NCBI GenBank assembly: GCA_004114245.1
Contig: QZWS01000163.1
Span: 1-20,265, forward strand
DNA length: 20,265 bases
Direction of reading: 5' to 3'
From: Zoopage sp. CT-All
Lineage: Eukaryota; Zoopagomycota; Zoopagomycetes; Zoopagales; Zoopagaceae
The notes under the pieces are model-generated. The model saw nothing but the letters and a program-made list of their open reading frames with translations, did not search any database and was not told the DNA's origin. The position numbers were made by a program, and so were the translations under genes. Shown one piece after another: positions 7,319 through 16,343 of this stretch (positions are counted from its first letter, which is position 1; each line of letters opens with the position of its first letter).

Positions 7319-9287
7319 CTACCAACAGCGAACAGAAAGCACCGCGGCGATCAATGCAAACACCCCACCTGCCCGCAGCACCCACCCCACAGACTCGTAT
7401 TGTCCGGTCGTCAGTGCAAGATCCTTGGGAGGATCGCCGATATAGGCGAATATGGCCGCGCATAGCAGAATACTTAGAAACTGTGGCAGAACAACAAAAA
7501 CATTGTGAATGCCGAGCACAACGCCAGAATCCAACGGTTCGTTTAGGCGACGCTGTGCTGCGCCTGTTGCGATTTCCTCGCCGGCTATATCGCTCGACGT
7601 CACGGGCGTATATGTCCCGCTGGGATATTCGTCCTCTTCATCCTCGTCGGGGAGCCCGGCCTGCCAGCGACGCATGAGCTTGGCGCACTCTTCCCCGATC
7701 ATTGCAAAGGGCGCCCAGGTGGCCACTGCCATGGACACGCCACAAGCTGCAATGATTTGAATCGCATCGGATACGTCCTGTGCCCACCATGTTGCGACAA
7801 GCATGGCCGCGAGCCACGCCAAGGACCAGGTCCAAATGCGGCGCATGCCAAAGATGCTTCGGGTGTAGCGACCAAAGAGGCGATTCAATATTCCTGTCAA
7901 AGTCGGCAATAGGATAGAGGCAACGAGGGCGGTGAGGGCATGCAGGAATAGCGCCAGACAGCCAGTGCGGATGGCCGCATCCGGGAACCCGGGTTCCTTG
8001 GGCGAGTGTGTTCGCAAAAGGACCTCAAGAATCCAAGTCGTGCTTCAAATGTGTCAGTCACAGAGTCGACTAAGGGGTGATACCTGTAAAATAGGAAAGG
8101 AAACCAGGCCATCCATGAAAAGAACTGGACGATGCAGATCCGGGCAATTGACAGGGGCAAGCGCGGGATGGCTGCAAACGCATTGAGGAGTGGCCGCCAC
8201 CACCCACGCACCTCGCCCACATCCCCGTCCCATTGCATCTCGCTCGTCCACAGGCAAGTCCATAGCACACTGGTGGAGAAGACTGCAGCAGCAATTAAGC
8301 AGAGCGCTTCCATTTGCGTGTCGACTGGGATCTCGGGGAAGAGGTCGAGGAGATCGAGAAGACCAGCGAAGTAGCCAAACACTGCACCTACTTGTATCAT
8401 GAATGACGCAAGTGCGTTGGCGCGGGATTGATGGCGAATGGCTGCGCGGTCAAGCACAAGAGCACGAGCGGTGGCCTGGACGGCATTGATGGCGAAATCA
8501 AGCACGAAGAAGCCGACTACAGCACATGCGATCGCTACATTGGCAATCTAGCGGGAGATGAATTAACAGGGCTGATCAGCCTGACGCTACCGTATTTTTC
8601 GAATGCTGCTTATCCGATGCGACATAGCTAAGGAGCATCTTGGCGAGCGGCCGAGCACGGGCAACAAGAAACAGCCCAAAGAGCACGAGAATTGCGCCTA
8701 GAAGCATATACGGCCGGCGTCGACCGATTCGAGATCGACACTGATCGCTATACGCACCGACCAGAGGCTGCATCAGCAGGCCTGACAAACGAGTGAGTTT
8801 ACATCATTGATCAGGAACGAATGCTACGAACCGGATAAAGGGCCAGCGACCCAAACGAGGGATAATAGCTGCTTAGACAAACCAAGTTCGAGCAAATAGG
8901 GTGTTCCGTATCTGCAGGTTGGCAACGTAAGAGGCGACAATTGAGAGGCTGGTCACCCACGCAAGCTCCACGGTCCCTAGAACAGTGCAGAGTATTAGCC
9001 AAAGCGAGTGAACCACGCCACTCACACATAAATTGAATGCCGCACAAGCATACGGACGCATTATACAGCGACAGCCACCCAGACGCCGGCTTGTCGTCAA
9101 CGTTGTCGAGAGAAGCGAGGCGCTGCCGTCGCCGCTCTGCCCGCGCCACGCCCTGCGGCAGAATGAGCTGCTCGTCGGCGGTGCATGAGGCGGCCGATAG
9201 CTGGCGCGCGTGGAACGACGGCGGAGCACGCGTGGGGATTGCGCTGGCGAGGAGGGGCCGTGCTTCAGGATCGGGCTGGGCGGGCAT
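7319..9287 (-). CDS. SLC45/GPH-family sugar (sucrose or alpha-glucoside) H+ symporter
   Basis: Six exons on the minus strand: 9287-9026, 8976-8961 (16 nt), 8911-8832, 8781-8591, 8547-8084 and 8042-7319 (1737 nt, 578 residues). Introns are 49, 49, 50, 43 and 41 nt, GT-AG. Joined exons give the family's motifs in order: GIQFMWTVELAYGTPYLL in helix 1-2, LGLSKQLLSLVWVAGPLSG, MQPLVGAYSDQCRSRIGRRRP (the loop 2-3 signature), VVGFFVLDFAINAVQATARA, then FSWMAWFPFLFYSTTWI and a second hydrophobic half with about six helices and an acidic central loop (DEDEEDEY). This is the plant SUT, animal SLC45 and S. pombe Sut1 family of proton-coupled disaccharide carriers; the exact substrate cannot be read from sequence. 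It is convergent with the J-protein gene (99-bp gap) and divergent from the methyltransferase. Confidence 0.88.
8961..8976 (-). other. 16-nt micro-exon of the sugar carrier gene
   Basis: Flanked by two 49-nt GT-AG introns (9025-8977 and 8960-8912), this exon encodes most of W-T-V-E-L-A in the conserved first helix. Including it restores the family pattern GIQF-x-W-x-VEL-x-YGTPYLL. The exon is not a multiple of three, so skipping would shift the frame. Confidence 0.8.
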
Positions 9288-9385
9288 ATGTGAAAGTTGA
9301 AGGTCACATGAGCGGGCGAGGCGGTCCATGTGGTCAGATCGGGAAAATACGCTCGTGGCTCACCACTCGCGACGCTTCTCAACAT
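9288..9385. promoter_or_regulatory. 98-bp divergent intergenic region (sugar carrier / tRNA methyltransferase)
   Basis: Head-to-head start codons at 9287 (minus) and 9386 (plus) leave 98 bp for both promoters. No clear TATA box or repeated site is seen. In-frame upstream ATGs on both strands (for example 9329 minus) would shorten it further. Confidence 0.4.
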
Positions 9386-10611
9386 ATGGTGGTCGATGGC
9401 TCCCTTGCCAGCGCAGCAAAGAACACAGCAACGGATGACGCTCCGTGCGCAGCATTTGGCAGCCGGCTGCTGGAGGATGCCGACCGGGTATTTGACTTCA
9501 ACGCCTGGTGCGTGACAGCACCTTCCGCCACTGCCTGCTGCTGACAGTCGTTCTGCGGCGGTGCCAGGGACAAGATAGCGTGGGGCGAGGAGCAGATCGA
9601 GCGTGCGGAGGCAATTGTTAAGGCGCAGACGGCCGCAGCGCCCGAGGTGGCCGGTGCGTTCCACGCCCCCCATCACTCGCCTTTACCCACCGCTTGTGTC
9701 TTAGACAAATTAAACAACACTCCCGCGCAGCAATGGGACAAGTTCTACCGGCAGAATCAGAACCGGTTCTTCAAAGACAGAAACTGGCTGGCCCGCGAGT
9801 TTCCCGAGCTGTATGAGCCTATTCCCGCTGGAACGGTATTGTTGCGCTTACTCCTGGATCAATATTCTAGCATTCTGAGCTAGAAACGAGTGGTATTGGA
9901 GGTAGGTTGCGGCGCGGGAAATACTGTGTTTCCGCTACTGCAGAGCAACCCGGATCCGAGCCTGTTTGTGCATGCCTGTGATTACTCTGCCGAGGCCGTT
10001 GCTGTTGTGCGCGTATGCATCCTTGTATTGATCACTGCTCTAAGCAATTGCCTAGGGATGCCCAAACTATGACACGAATCGGTGCCGCGCAGAGATTTGG
10101 GATCTGGCTGGCGATGCGCTCCCACCCGGTCTCGAGCCTGCCTCAGTCGATGTCATTGTGCTCATCTTTGTGCTATCTGCACTCAAGCCCACGCAATGGC
10201 AGCAGGCCCTGGACAATATCTACAAGGCAGGTCGCGGTTCTATGCTTGCTCTTCAGTGAGTTGACCAGCACACAGCTGTTGAAGCCGGGTGGGTTCGTTC
10301 TCTTCCGTGGTTAGCAGCCTCCTTGGTCTTTTCCGGTGGTAAATACTGCACTAGACTATGGTCGCTACGACCTGGCCCAATTGAGATTCAAATCTGGCCG
10401 ACTGCTGGAACCGAACTTCTATGCGCGCGGCGACGGCACACGCGTCTATTTTTTCAGCCTTGACGAGATCGCTGCTCTGTTTGGCGCGCAATTCACGATT
10501 CTGCAGAACACAGACGACAGGCGGTTGATTACTAATCGCAAGCGCCAGCTGCAGATGTACCGTGTGTGGTTGCAGGGCAAGTTTCAGAAGAGTCATACAT
10601 TCCTTGAATAA
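9386..10611 (+). CDS. TRM140: tRNA N3-methylcytidine (m3C32) methyltransferase, Trm140/METTL2 type
   Basis: Seven exons: 9386-9507, 9568-9653, 9705-9835, 9884-10012, 10056-10226, 10276-10309 and 10355-10611 (930 nt, 309 residues). The joined protein shows the family's ordered motifs: [41 protein letters not shown], the SAM-binding motif [82 protein letters not shown] and a C-terminal [16 protein letters not shown]. The protein transfers methyl from SAM to C32 of tRNA-Thr/Ser/Arg types. [14 protein letters not shown] and MYRVWLQ favour METTL2/Trm140 over METTL6. It lacks the actin-binding N-terminal extension of S. cerevisiae Abp140. Intron 5 is GC-AG. Intron 2 (9654-9704) is 51 nt, stop-free and inferred from homologue spacing. 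It is convergent with the WW gene. Confidence 0.9.
10227..10275 (+). other. GC-AG intron in the tRNA methyltransferase gene (49 nt)
   Basis: The exon ends TACAAG; the intron begins gcaggt and ends cacacag. Splicing joins NIYK to LLKPGGF, the conserved motif. The nearest GT (donor gtcgcg at 10231) leaves phase 1 and puts the next exon out of frame, so GC is required unless the exon is mis-sequenced. Confidence 0.85.
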
Positions 10612-10622
10612 ACAGTGTTTCT

Positions 10623-10731
10623 CGCCTATTCAATCTCGAGCCGCCATTTGCACCCGCTCCACCACTTGCACCGCTCCACCACTTGCACCGCTCCACCACT
10701 TGCGCCTACTCAATCTCGAGCAGCCATTTGC
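10623..10731. repeat. duplicated 3' end of the WW gene plus 17-bp tandem array
   Basis: A 29-bp segment at 10703-10731, which contains the last codons and stop of the WW gene, recurs at 10623-10651 with two mismatches. The copies are exactly 80 bp apart in the same orientation. The downstream copy still encodes Lys-Trp-Arg-Leu-Glu-Ile-Glu-stop on the minus strand. Between them are three head-to-tail copies of a 17-bp unit (cgctccaccacttgcac) at 10655-10671, 10672-10688 and 10689-10705, the last with one mismatch. The repeat fills the short gap between two converging genes. Confidence 0.9.
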
Positions 10732-11638
10732 GCCGACTCAACTCCTTCTTCTCCTTGCGCTTTTTGATGGCCCGTGCTAGCTCCTTCCTCGGTATGTTTA
10801 CTGCGCGACGTGCCTCCTCGCTCATGCCACGCTCCTCTGCAAACTTGTCGTAGTCAAAAAAGAACCCGCACTGGCGCTGCATACGCGCAGCATACGACAT
10901 GTGATCTGCAGCGTATCCAGCCTCAATCTCTCCGGTGCGGGGGTTGTAGCGCCCCCGGGCAACGTAGTTCGGGTCATGATAGCCGTATTTTGTCATGTAG
11001 TAGTTGTAAGGGTCGGATGGATCGTCGGTGAGGGCGAGCGATGGCACGGCTCCGCTGGCTGATACCTCGGGAGTGCCATTGCTGGAATCGGGTAAAGGGA
11101 TTGCGGGCTTCTCTGTCGTCGTTGTCTCAGCGGCATCCGTGGTGACGACAGCATCTTCGGACTCATCAAAGAACTCGCCAAATAAACGCTGTCGTTTCAC
11201 GCGCTCCATCTTATCAAAGACTGCGTCGAGTGCGGATTCATCGTATACGCCTCCATCATCCTCGTGCGCATGTTCGATACCCTCATGGTGACGTTCGGAT
11301 GGATCTAAGCTGTCGGCGTCAGCTGCGTGATCAGCAACAGATGTCACTGCTGCTGCCGCTGTCATTGCCGCCTCCGCATTCACAGCACCCTCCGAGTCCA
11401 TCATGCCACTATTTGCAGCGTATGGATTCTCCCACGTGGTGATCCCGGTATGCGTATTCCAGTAGTAATATGCGGCGGCGCTTGGATCCCAACAGGCGTG
11501 CCACTCAGCACTGGACAATGCACTCCCATCCGTCGCCCCCGAGGCAGCAACATTACTGTCAGCGTGAGCAGGATTTAGATCCGAGGCGTTGTCGTCGGTA
11601 GCTGGGCGCTTACGCGAGCGGATGTCGACAGAGGCCAT
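10706..11638 (-). CDS. WW-domain protein with conserved basic C-terminal region, probable nuclear/RNA-related factor
   Basis: This intronless frame encodes 310 residues. A KRP-containing N-terminus (possible nuclear signal) is followed by one WW domain at about residues 46-72: W46...YYYWNTHTGITTWENP, with W69 and P72. WW domains bind Pro-rich ligands. After an acidic, low-complexity middle there is a conserved C-terminal block: YNYYMTKYGYHDPNYVARGRYNPRTGEIEAG (cut here), MQRQCGFFFDYDKFAEE and a lysine-rich helix near the end. This resembles a family of uncharacterised fungal WW proteins with an FFDVDxxA-like motif and a basic tail; I recall it only in outline. The start lies 51 bp from the divergent zinc-finger gene. 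The stop region is duplicated just downstream. A splicing or transcription role is inference. Confidence 0.8.
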   Translation of the reverse strand: MASVDIRSRKRPATDDNASDLNPAHADSNVAASGATDGSALSSAEWHACWDPSAAAYYYWNTHTGITTWENPYAANSGMMDSEGAVNAEAAMTAAAAVTSVADHAADADSLDPSERHHEGIEHAHEDDGGVYDESALDAVFDKMERVKRQRLFGEFFDESEDAVVTTDAAETTTTEKPAIPLPDSSNGTPEVSASGAVPSLALTDDPSDPYNYYMTKYGYHDPNYVARGRYNPRTGEIEAGYAADHMSYAARMQRQCGFFFDYDKFAEERGMSEEARRAVNIPRKELARAIKKRKEKKELSRRKWLLEIE

Positions 11639-11689
11639 GCAGGTGGGCAGACAAGCTCAGCTCTGCACCTCGGCACATCCACGCATCCC
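11639..11689. promoter_or_regulatory. 51-bp divergent intergenic region (WW / zinc-finger genes)
   Basis: The shortest head-to-head gap in the window. It must hold both 5' UTRs and part of both promoters if the chosen ATGs are right. No recognisable core element is seen. Confidence 0.4.
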
Positions 11690-13546
11690 ATGAACCCAGC
11701 CGACCGGGACGTCGTGGATGCAAACGGGGCCCTGCTGTCACACGCATCGGGCACAGGTGATGCTGAACCCTCCGCGGGATCACCCATTACTCTGCCGCTG
11801 CCTTACTACACGCATCCGTCAGCTGCAACCACCTCGTATCCACCTTATCCAGGATACGCGTCATACTATCCGCCGCCTCCGCCTATGTATGATTTTCCTC
11901 GCTCCGGGTACCCCGCATACAGCTATCATAATCCAAATCAGTATCATCCATATACGCACCATCCTCCATATAGCAGTACATACCCAGCGCACTACCAATA
12001 TTCGACACAAGCATATCTCGAGTCAGGAAGCGAAGGTATTGCTAGGGATACAGCGTACAAGAAGCGCCCTTCTCACTCTGGCCAAGCATTCCAGACAGCA
12101 GCTTTATTAAAGAAACCAAGGATGGCCTATTCGACGACCGTCAAGTTGGATGCTTCCGTGCACTCATTTGTGGCAGCCTCAAGCGATAGTCATCCTTTGA
12201 ATAGCACTACTAACGGATTGGTGTTGGTACATGCCCAGTCGGGGTCAATTGTAGACGATGGTGGTGATCCAGCAGCAGAAAATGGCGTCACAGAGACAGA
12301 TATTGTCGAGAAGCTAGCGATGCATCGCAAGCCAAGGAGTACTGCCAAGGAGCAGACGATCGCTGGCCTTTATTATCCTGCCATTTCCCCCATGGCCATT
12401 GCAACTCCCGACAAGGTCTCATGGGAAGCTGACCTGCCCGAGGCACACAAAACGCTTATCCTCGATACCATCTCTCTTCCCGCTGCCGTCGCCACCCCTG
12501 ACCTTCCGCACCCCTGCCCTCACTGCTCCGCCGCTTATCCCCGCCGATGGGCACTCGCCTCCCACGTTGAGTCCATCCACTATGGATTCCGTCCATTCAG
12601 GTGCCAACTATGCAAGTCGTCCTTCAATCGATCGAATGACCTTCGGCGTCACATCGGGTACCATCAGCGCGATATTCTCTACACATGCCTCGGGTGTGGA
12701 AAGAATTTCTTGCGCGAGGATGGATTGGCAAAGCATGTCTCCAAGCGACGCACGCTACCGTGCTGGGATGAGTGGGCTATAGCTCGGAAGGCGCAAGGAA
12801 AAGACCTCGAGTATGATCCTAACGAGATGATCGCTCGCGAAGCCGCACAGGCTGCAGCAGCTGCGGCGACTGCAACTACAGCGGCAGAGGCTGCTACTGC
12901 TGCCACCCCACCAACCAAGTCCTCTGGCGTCAAGAAAGGCACTGTCGCCACTTCCAATCAACGTCCCACTGTCAAGTCAGAAAAGGCCTCCATGCAAGAC
13001 ACTATTGCATCCGAGATTGCCGCAAAACGCCGTTGGTTGCGCCGCCTGCGCAACCCCGTTGTGCAGCTCTCCTCGGCCGATCTCAACTTTGACGCAGGTA
13101 TACTTGAGCAGTCCGCGCCCATCGATGTGCTCGCCCCCATCTTTGGCGAGTTGATGGCCGATGAAACGTCGGTCTCCATCGACGATACCCTCGATATGAA
13201 TTGGCTCGACGACAACTGGATAGATCAAGATGAGATGCTCACCGATGTGGTGCTCAGCAAGGATGCATACACTGGCGAGGAGCAGGCTATGGTAGCGCTT
13301 GGACTTGGTGCAATTGCGTCCAAGACTGTGCGATGGAATGGGAACATGCTGCATTTGTGCAAGTTGCTCGAGACGGCTCTGCTCAAAGAGAGACAAGAAT
13401 TGGAGGAACTCGAGGGTGGCTATGAAGCGGCCGTGATAGAGCAAACTGAGCTGCGGGAACAGCTACGGCTGGCTGGCGGATCGCTTCCCAGTGACGATGA
13501 TGGCGATGCGAATGGTGCTCTGAGTGCCAAGCAAGTGGAGGTATAG
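11690..13546 (+). CDS. C2H2 zinc-finger transcription factor, three fingers, Tyr/Pro-rich N-terminus
   Basis: This intronless frame encodes 618 residues. The N-terminal 120 residues are rich in Tyr, Pro, His and Ser (YPPYPGY-like repeats), probably a disordered activation region. Three tandem fingers follow. Finger 1 is C276-x2-C279-x12-H292-x4-H297, finger 2 is C305-x2-C308-x12-H321-x3-H325, and finger 3 is C333-x2-C336-x12-H349-x8-C358, ending in Cys instead of His. A third finger closing with Cys is seen in Crz1-type calcineurin-responsive factors, but fingers 1-2 are not close enough to call it that. An Ala-rich run (about 384-410), an acidic segment (MNWLDDNWIDQDE) and a C-terminal coiled-coil-like region (KERQELEELEGGYEAAVIEQ) complete it. 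Targets are unknown. Probably nuclear. Confidence 0.85.
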   Translation: MNPADRDVVDANGALLSHASGTGDAEPSAGSPITLPLPYYTHPSAATTSYPPYPGYASYYPPPPPMYDFPRSGYPAYSYHNPNQYHPYTHHPPYSSTYPAHYQYSTQAYLESGSEGIARDTAYKKRPSHSGQAFQTAALLKKPRMAYSTTVKLDASVHSFVAASSDSHPLNSTTNGLVLVHAQSGSIVDDGGDPAAENGVTETDIVEKLAMHRKPRSTAKEQTIAGLYYPAISPMAIATPDKVSWEADLPEAHKTLILDTISLPAAVATPDLPHPCPHCSAAYPRRWALASHVESIHYGFRPFRCQLCKSSFNRSNDLRRHIGYHQRDILYTCLGCGKNFLREDGLAKHVSKRRTLPCWDEWAIARKAQGKDLEYDPNEMIAREAAQAAAAAATATTAAEAATAATPPTKSSGVKKGTVATSNQRPTVKSEKASMQDTIASEIAAKRRWLRRLRNPVVQLSSADLNFDAGILEQSAPIDVLAPIFGELMADETSVSIDDTLDMNWLDDNWIDQDEMLTDVVLSKDAYTGEEQAMVALGLGAIASKTVRWNGNMLHLCKLLETALLKERQELEELEGGYEAAVIEQTELREQLRLAGGSLPSDDDGDANGALSAKQVEV

Positions 13547-13759
13547 AATAAGTGTTGAGATATGACAGCTACCTTTGAATAGTGCCATTCAGTAGTTAAG
13601 AGACTGTTATGGCCACATGGCCTTGTAAAAGAATACTTTCTACATCTTCCAGCTCTACATCCTAATGATCTTGCCCAATTACCTATATTCTAACAATAAG
13701 GGCATTCGAACAAGCCGCGATTGTGTGCTATGCAAGATGTAGGACACTGTATTGGTATT
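13547..13759. other. 213-bp convergent intergenic region
   Basis: Lies between the zinc-finger stop at 13546 and the RAD4 stop at 13760, which point towards each other, so it holds two 3' UTRs. It is more AT-rich than the coding flanks. No gene is seen. Confidence 0.5.
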
Positions 13760-16343
13760 CTAGTCTGGCAGGATAAATCCACCCATGAGCTCCTTGTTTG
13801 CGATTGTCTGGAACTTGTCGGTGGCCTGTGGCAGCATCGATTCCCCCTCCTCCCCATAATCTGCAGCAAGACGAGCCCGCAGCTGGACACCGATGATAAG
13901 CTCGCGCCAGAGCGAAAATGCTCGCTCTTCGATCCGCTTCTGCTCCCGATCCGCACGCCGTTGCTCTTGCTCAGCATGGGCCTGGCAAGGTGGTCGTCAG
14001 AATTAGTCTCCAACGTAGAGCCTACCGCTAGCAAAGCGTCGGCATACTCTTCGGCAACAACAACGCCGTCTGTCAGAGGGAAGCAGCGATACTGCTCAAA
14101 TTGGAATCCAACTACAGCTTCGGCGACATCAATGCCAAGCTTCTTGGCAATGGAAGGAAGGCCGCGGTCTGTTGCATACATGAGCGATTCAGGTGCTGAT
14201 GTTGGACCTACACGGAAGGTGGACTGCACCCACGGGCAACATCCACGGCTGAAATAGGTCAATGTTTCCATAGCTATTCTTCGGTATGACGCCCTACAGA
14301 GATAAGGTTATTTTCGCAATACAGCGAGCAGAAATGCTACGTTCGCCACGGGTGGCGGCATATACAGCTCCGTTTGCCATTCACCATAAAGTCCGCTCAT
14401 AGGTGCCTCGCCGGTTTCCGCAATCTGGGCTTCTTTGGCGCGCTTTGATTGCATTGTCATTGTGCGCGACTTGGCCCACTTTACGGGATGCTCGCCTTCC
14501 TAAGCGGATGTTTATAAATCGCATGACAAAGCAGATTTGCCTTTATCTGTCGACCCTCTTTAAACCAAAGCTCGACAGTGTGCAGGTCCCTGAGACAGCT
14601 TCGCGGGTAAATTGCCTCTTTGCCGACATATCCGATAACAGGCTCCTTGGGATGGATAATTGAATACTTAGTCTCGTGCTTTTCGATGACGTAAAGTGGA
14701 TGGTTTCGCACGCTCTCGAGCGTTGTTGGCATTTTTGTGAGTTCTGCCTCCGTCAAAGCAGACTCTTGGACAACATCGGCATCCTAAAACACATGAAAAA
14801 GGGCCTGTCTTGTTGGAAACTTGCCAGAGGGTTTGGATCGGCAAAGAGAGCGCACACGTTTTCCCACCAACTTTGCCCCGAGTGCTTGTCAGCTGAGATC
14901 CGGAGTTTGCGCGACTTGGACCAGTGATTTGCATATCGAATCGTAACATCTCTTGCATAATTTCCTATAATTGGGGTCAGAATAATATGATGCCGCAAGC
15001 CAACATGCCTTGGTCAAACGATAGGCAATAGCTCAACACGCCACACTTGACGCGCTTTTCCAATGACGACGCATCAACGACCATGGCAGCATCGGCGTCA
15101 ACGCAAAGCCATTTTGAACTGGCCGGCTCCAACACCTCGCACCAAAATCCCGAGCAAGGGATGGATTTCGTCCTGTTCGCCTTGGTCCATTGTGTGGTCA
15201 GATCATCGTCACCATTGTTGACGTCAAAATCAGAATCATAGTCGGGCATTTTCCGCTTCCTGCTCGCCTTTGTTTTGTCGCTCTTTGGCGCAGACACTGT
15301 AAGACCACGGTTTGCATTTGCCTGAGATTTTGTGCACGCGATGGCAACCGGGTTGATAGCGACGACAAAGCGAGCACGATATCCTTGGCTTCGGAGTATG
15401 ATAACGAGTGCCAATACTCGCGTCAGCTGATCACCACGCAGCCGGAGCAGCGATTTTATATAGTGTCGTCGAACAGCACCCGCTTCCCACCACTTGACGT
15501 TCATGATATCGTTTGCGGAGGAGGTATCGTGACGATATCGCGCTTTCCACCAGCTCAATGCCCGATCGAGGGCTTCTGCGAATTTGTCAGCGCGAACTAC
15601 AGCTGCGGTCGTCCTTTTAAACATGGGCATGCTCAGGTCGTCGGGCAGGAGCGATAGGAATCGAGCCTGCAGACCTGGATTGTCAAGAACGGCAGTGTGA
15701 TGGCGCCAGAAGGTCAGCAGACAGAGAATGTGCGCCTGATGGGTGTTGCGCTGGATTTGACGGTCGATTTTGGTTATCCCACGCTGCTTGGATCTATTAC
15801 AACATGGATGAGTTCTCGCGTCTAGATATATATGGCCAACTTTATCGCAGTGGCAGACTGAACAATGATCTGGACGCCATTCTCACTATCGGCGTGTCTC
15901 GGCTCCTCAGAGCCATCATTGTCGACGCCAGGAGAAGAATGTTGCGCACTCGCTGTGCTCTGTATCATTGAAGGTAGAACATCCTCGAACTCGTCATCAC
16001 TCTCCTTGACTCTCATCTCGGCATCGTCAATCGCTACGCGTGTCGGCGAGACGCTCGAGACGCGTTGCTTGCCATGCGCGCGAGTCCCCGCCATATTCCG
16101 TCGCTGCACCCTGGACGCGTCCATCTCCATAGGAGGAGACGGAAAATAGGGCGAGATTTGATCGCTCCTGCCTCTTCTGGTAGTTTGGCGACGCGCCGCG
16201 GTGCTGGAAGCCGCGAGACGACTGCTTTCCTCGACCATTGCCTCGAGCAATGCGCGCTTCAGCGGGAGTGATGTGGTGTCATTGTCTGATGCTTCCATGT
16301 AGTCGACGCCGGCGGATGCACGGCGCTTGGCTGGGCGGGGCAT
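13760..16343 (-). CDS. RAD4: Rad4/XPC nucleotide-excision-repair damage recognition protein
   Basis: Eight exons on the minus strand: 16343-15841, 15793-15009, 14964-14825, 14783-14541, 14499-14341, 14293-14212, 14168-14026 and 13981-13760 (2277 nt, 758 residues). The acidic N-terminus leads to a transglutaminase-like domain ([55 protein letters not shown]). BHD1 has [11 protein letters not shown] and [23 protein letters not shown]2 has [20 protein letters not shown] and [17 protein letters not shown]3 has [45 protein letters not shown] and [15 protein letters not shown] charged helical tail ends the protein. It binds distorted DNA with Rad23 to start global repair. Three consecutive introns (2, 3, 4) are GC-AG. 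Intron 1 borders are the least certain. The gene is divergent from NMD3. Confidence 0.92.
14500..14540 (-). other. GC-AG intron 4 of RAD4 (41 nt)
   Basis: The exon ends ATAAAG; the intron begins gcaaat and ends cgcttag. Phase 0 splicing joins WFKEGRQIK to [12 protein letters not shown], the conserved BHD1-BHD2 boundary. No GT near the junction preserves the frame. Confidence 0.85.
14784..14824 (-). other. GC-AG intron 3 of RAD4 (41 nt)
   Basis: The exon ends CCTCTG; the intron begins with gcaagt, the ideal GC-type donor, and ends gttttag. Phase 0 splicing joins FADPNPL to [15 protein letters not shown]. The overlapping GT donor 3 nt inside (aagttt, GT at 14820) leaves phase 1 and is out of frame with the tttag acceptor. 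Confidence 0.8.
14965..15008 (-). other. GC-AG intron 2 of RAD4 (44 nt)
   Basis: The exon ends CAAG; the intron begins gcatgt and ends attatag, with CTGAC 15 nt upstream of the end. Splicing gives [16 protein letters not shown], the conserved RDVT motif. A GT alternative exists (donor 15004, acceptor gcaag ending 14952) but would lose NYAR before DVT and needs a poorer acceptor. Confidence 0.7.

Noticed and set aside
8873-9676. 267-codon minus-strand frame spanning the carrier and methyltransferase starts
   Set aside because: It reads through inferred introns and both gene starts, is low-complexity, and conflicts with motif-supported exons in other frames.
10655-10705. CRISPR-like array
   Set aside because: Units are contiguous 17-bp tandem copies without spacers in a eukaryotic gene end; this is a minisatellite-type repeat.
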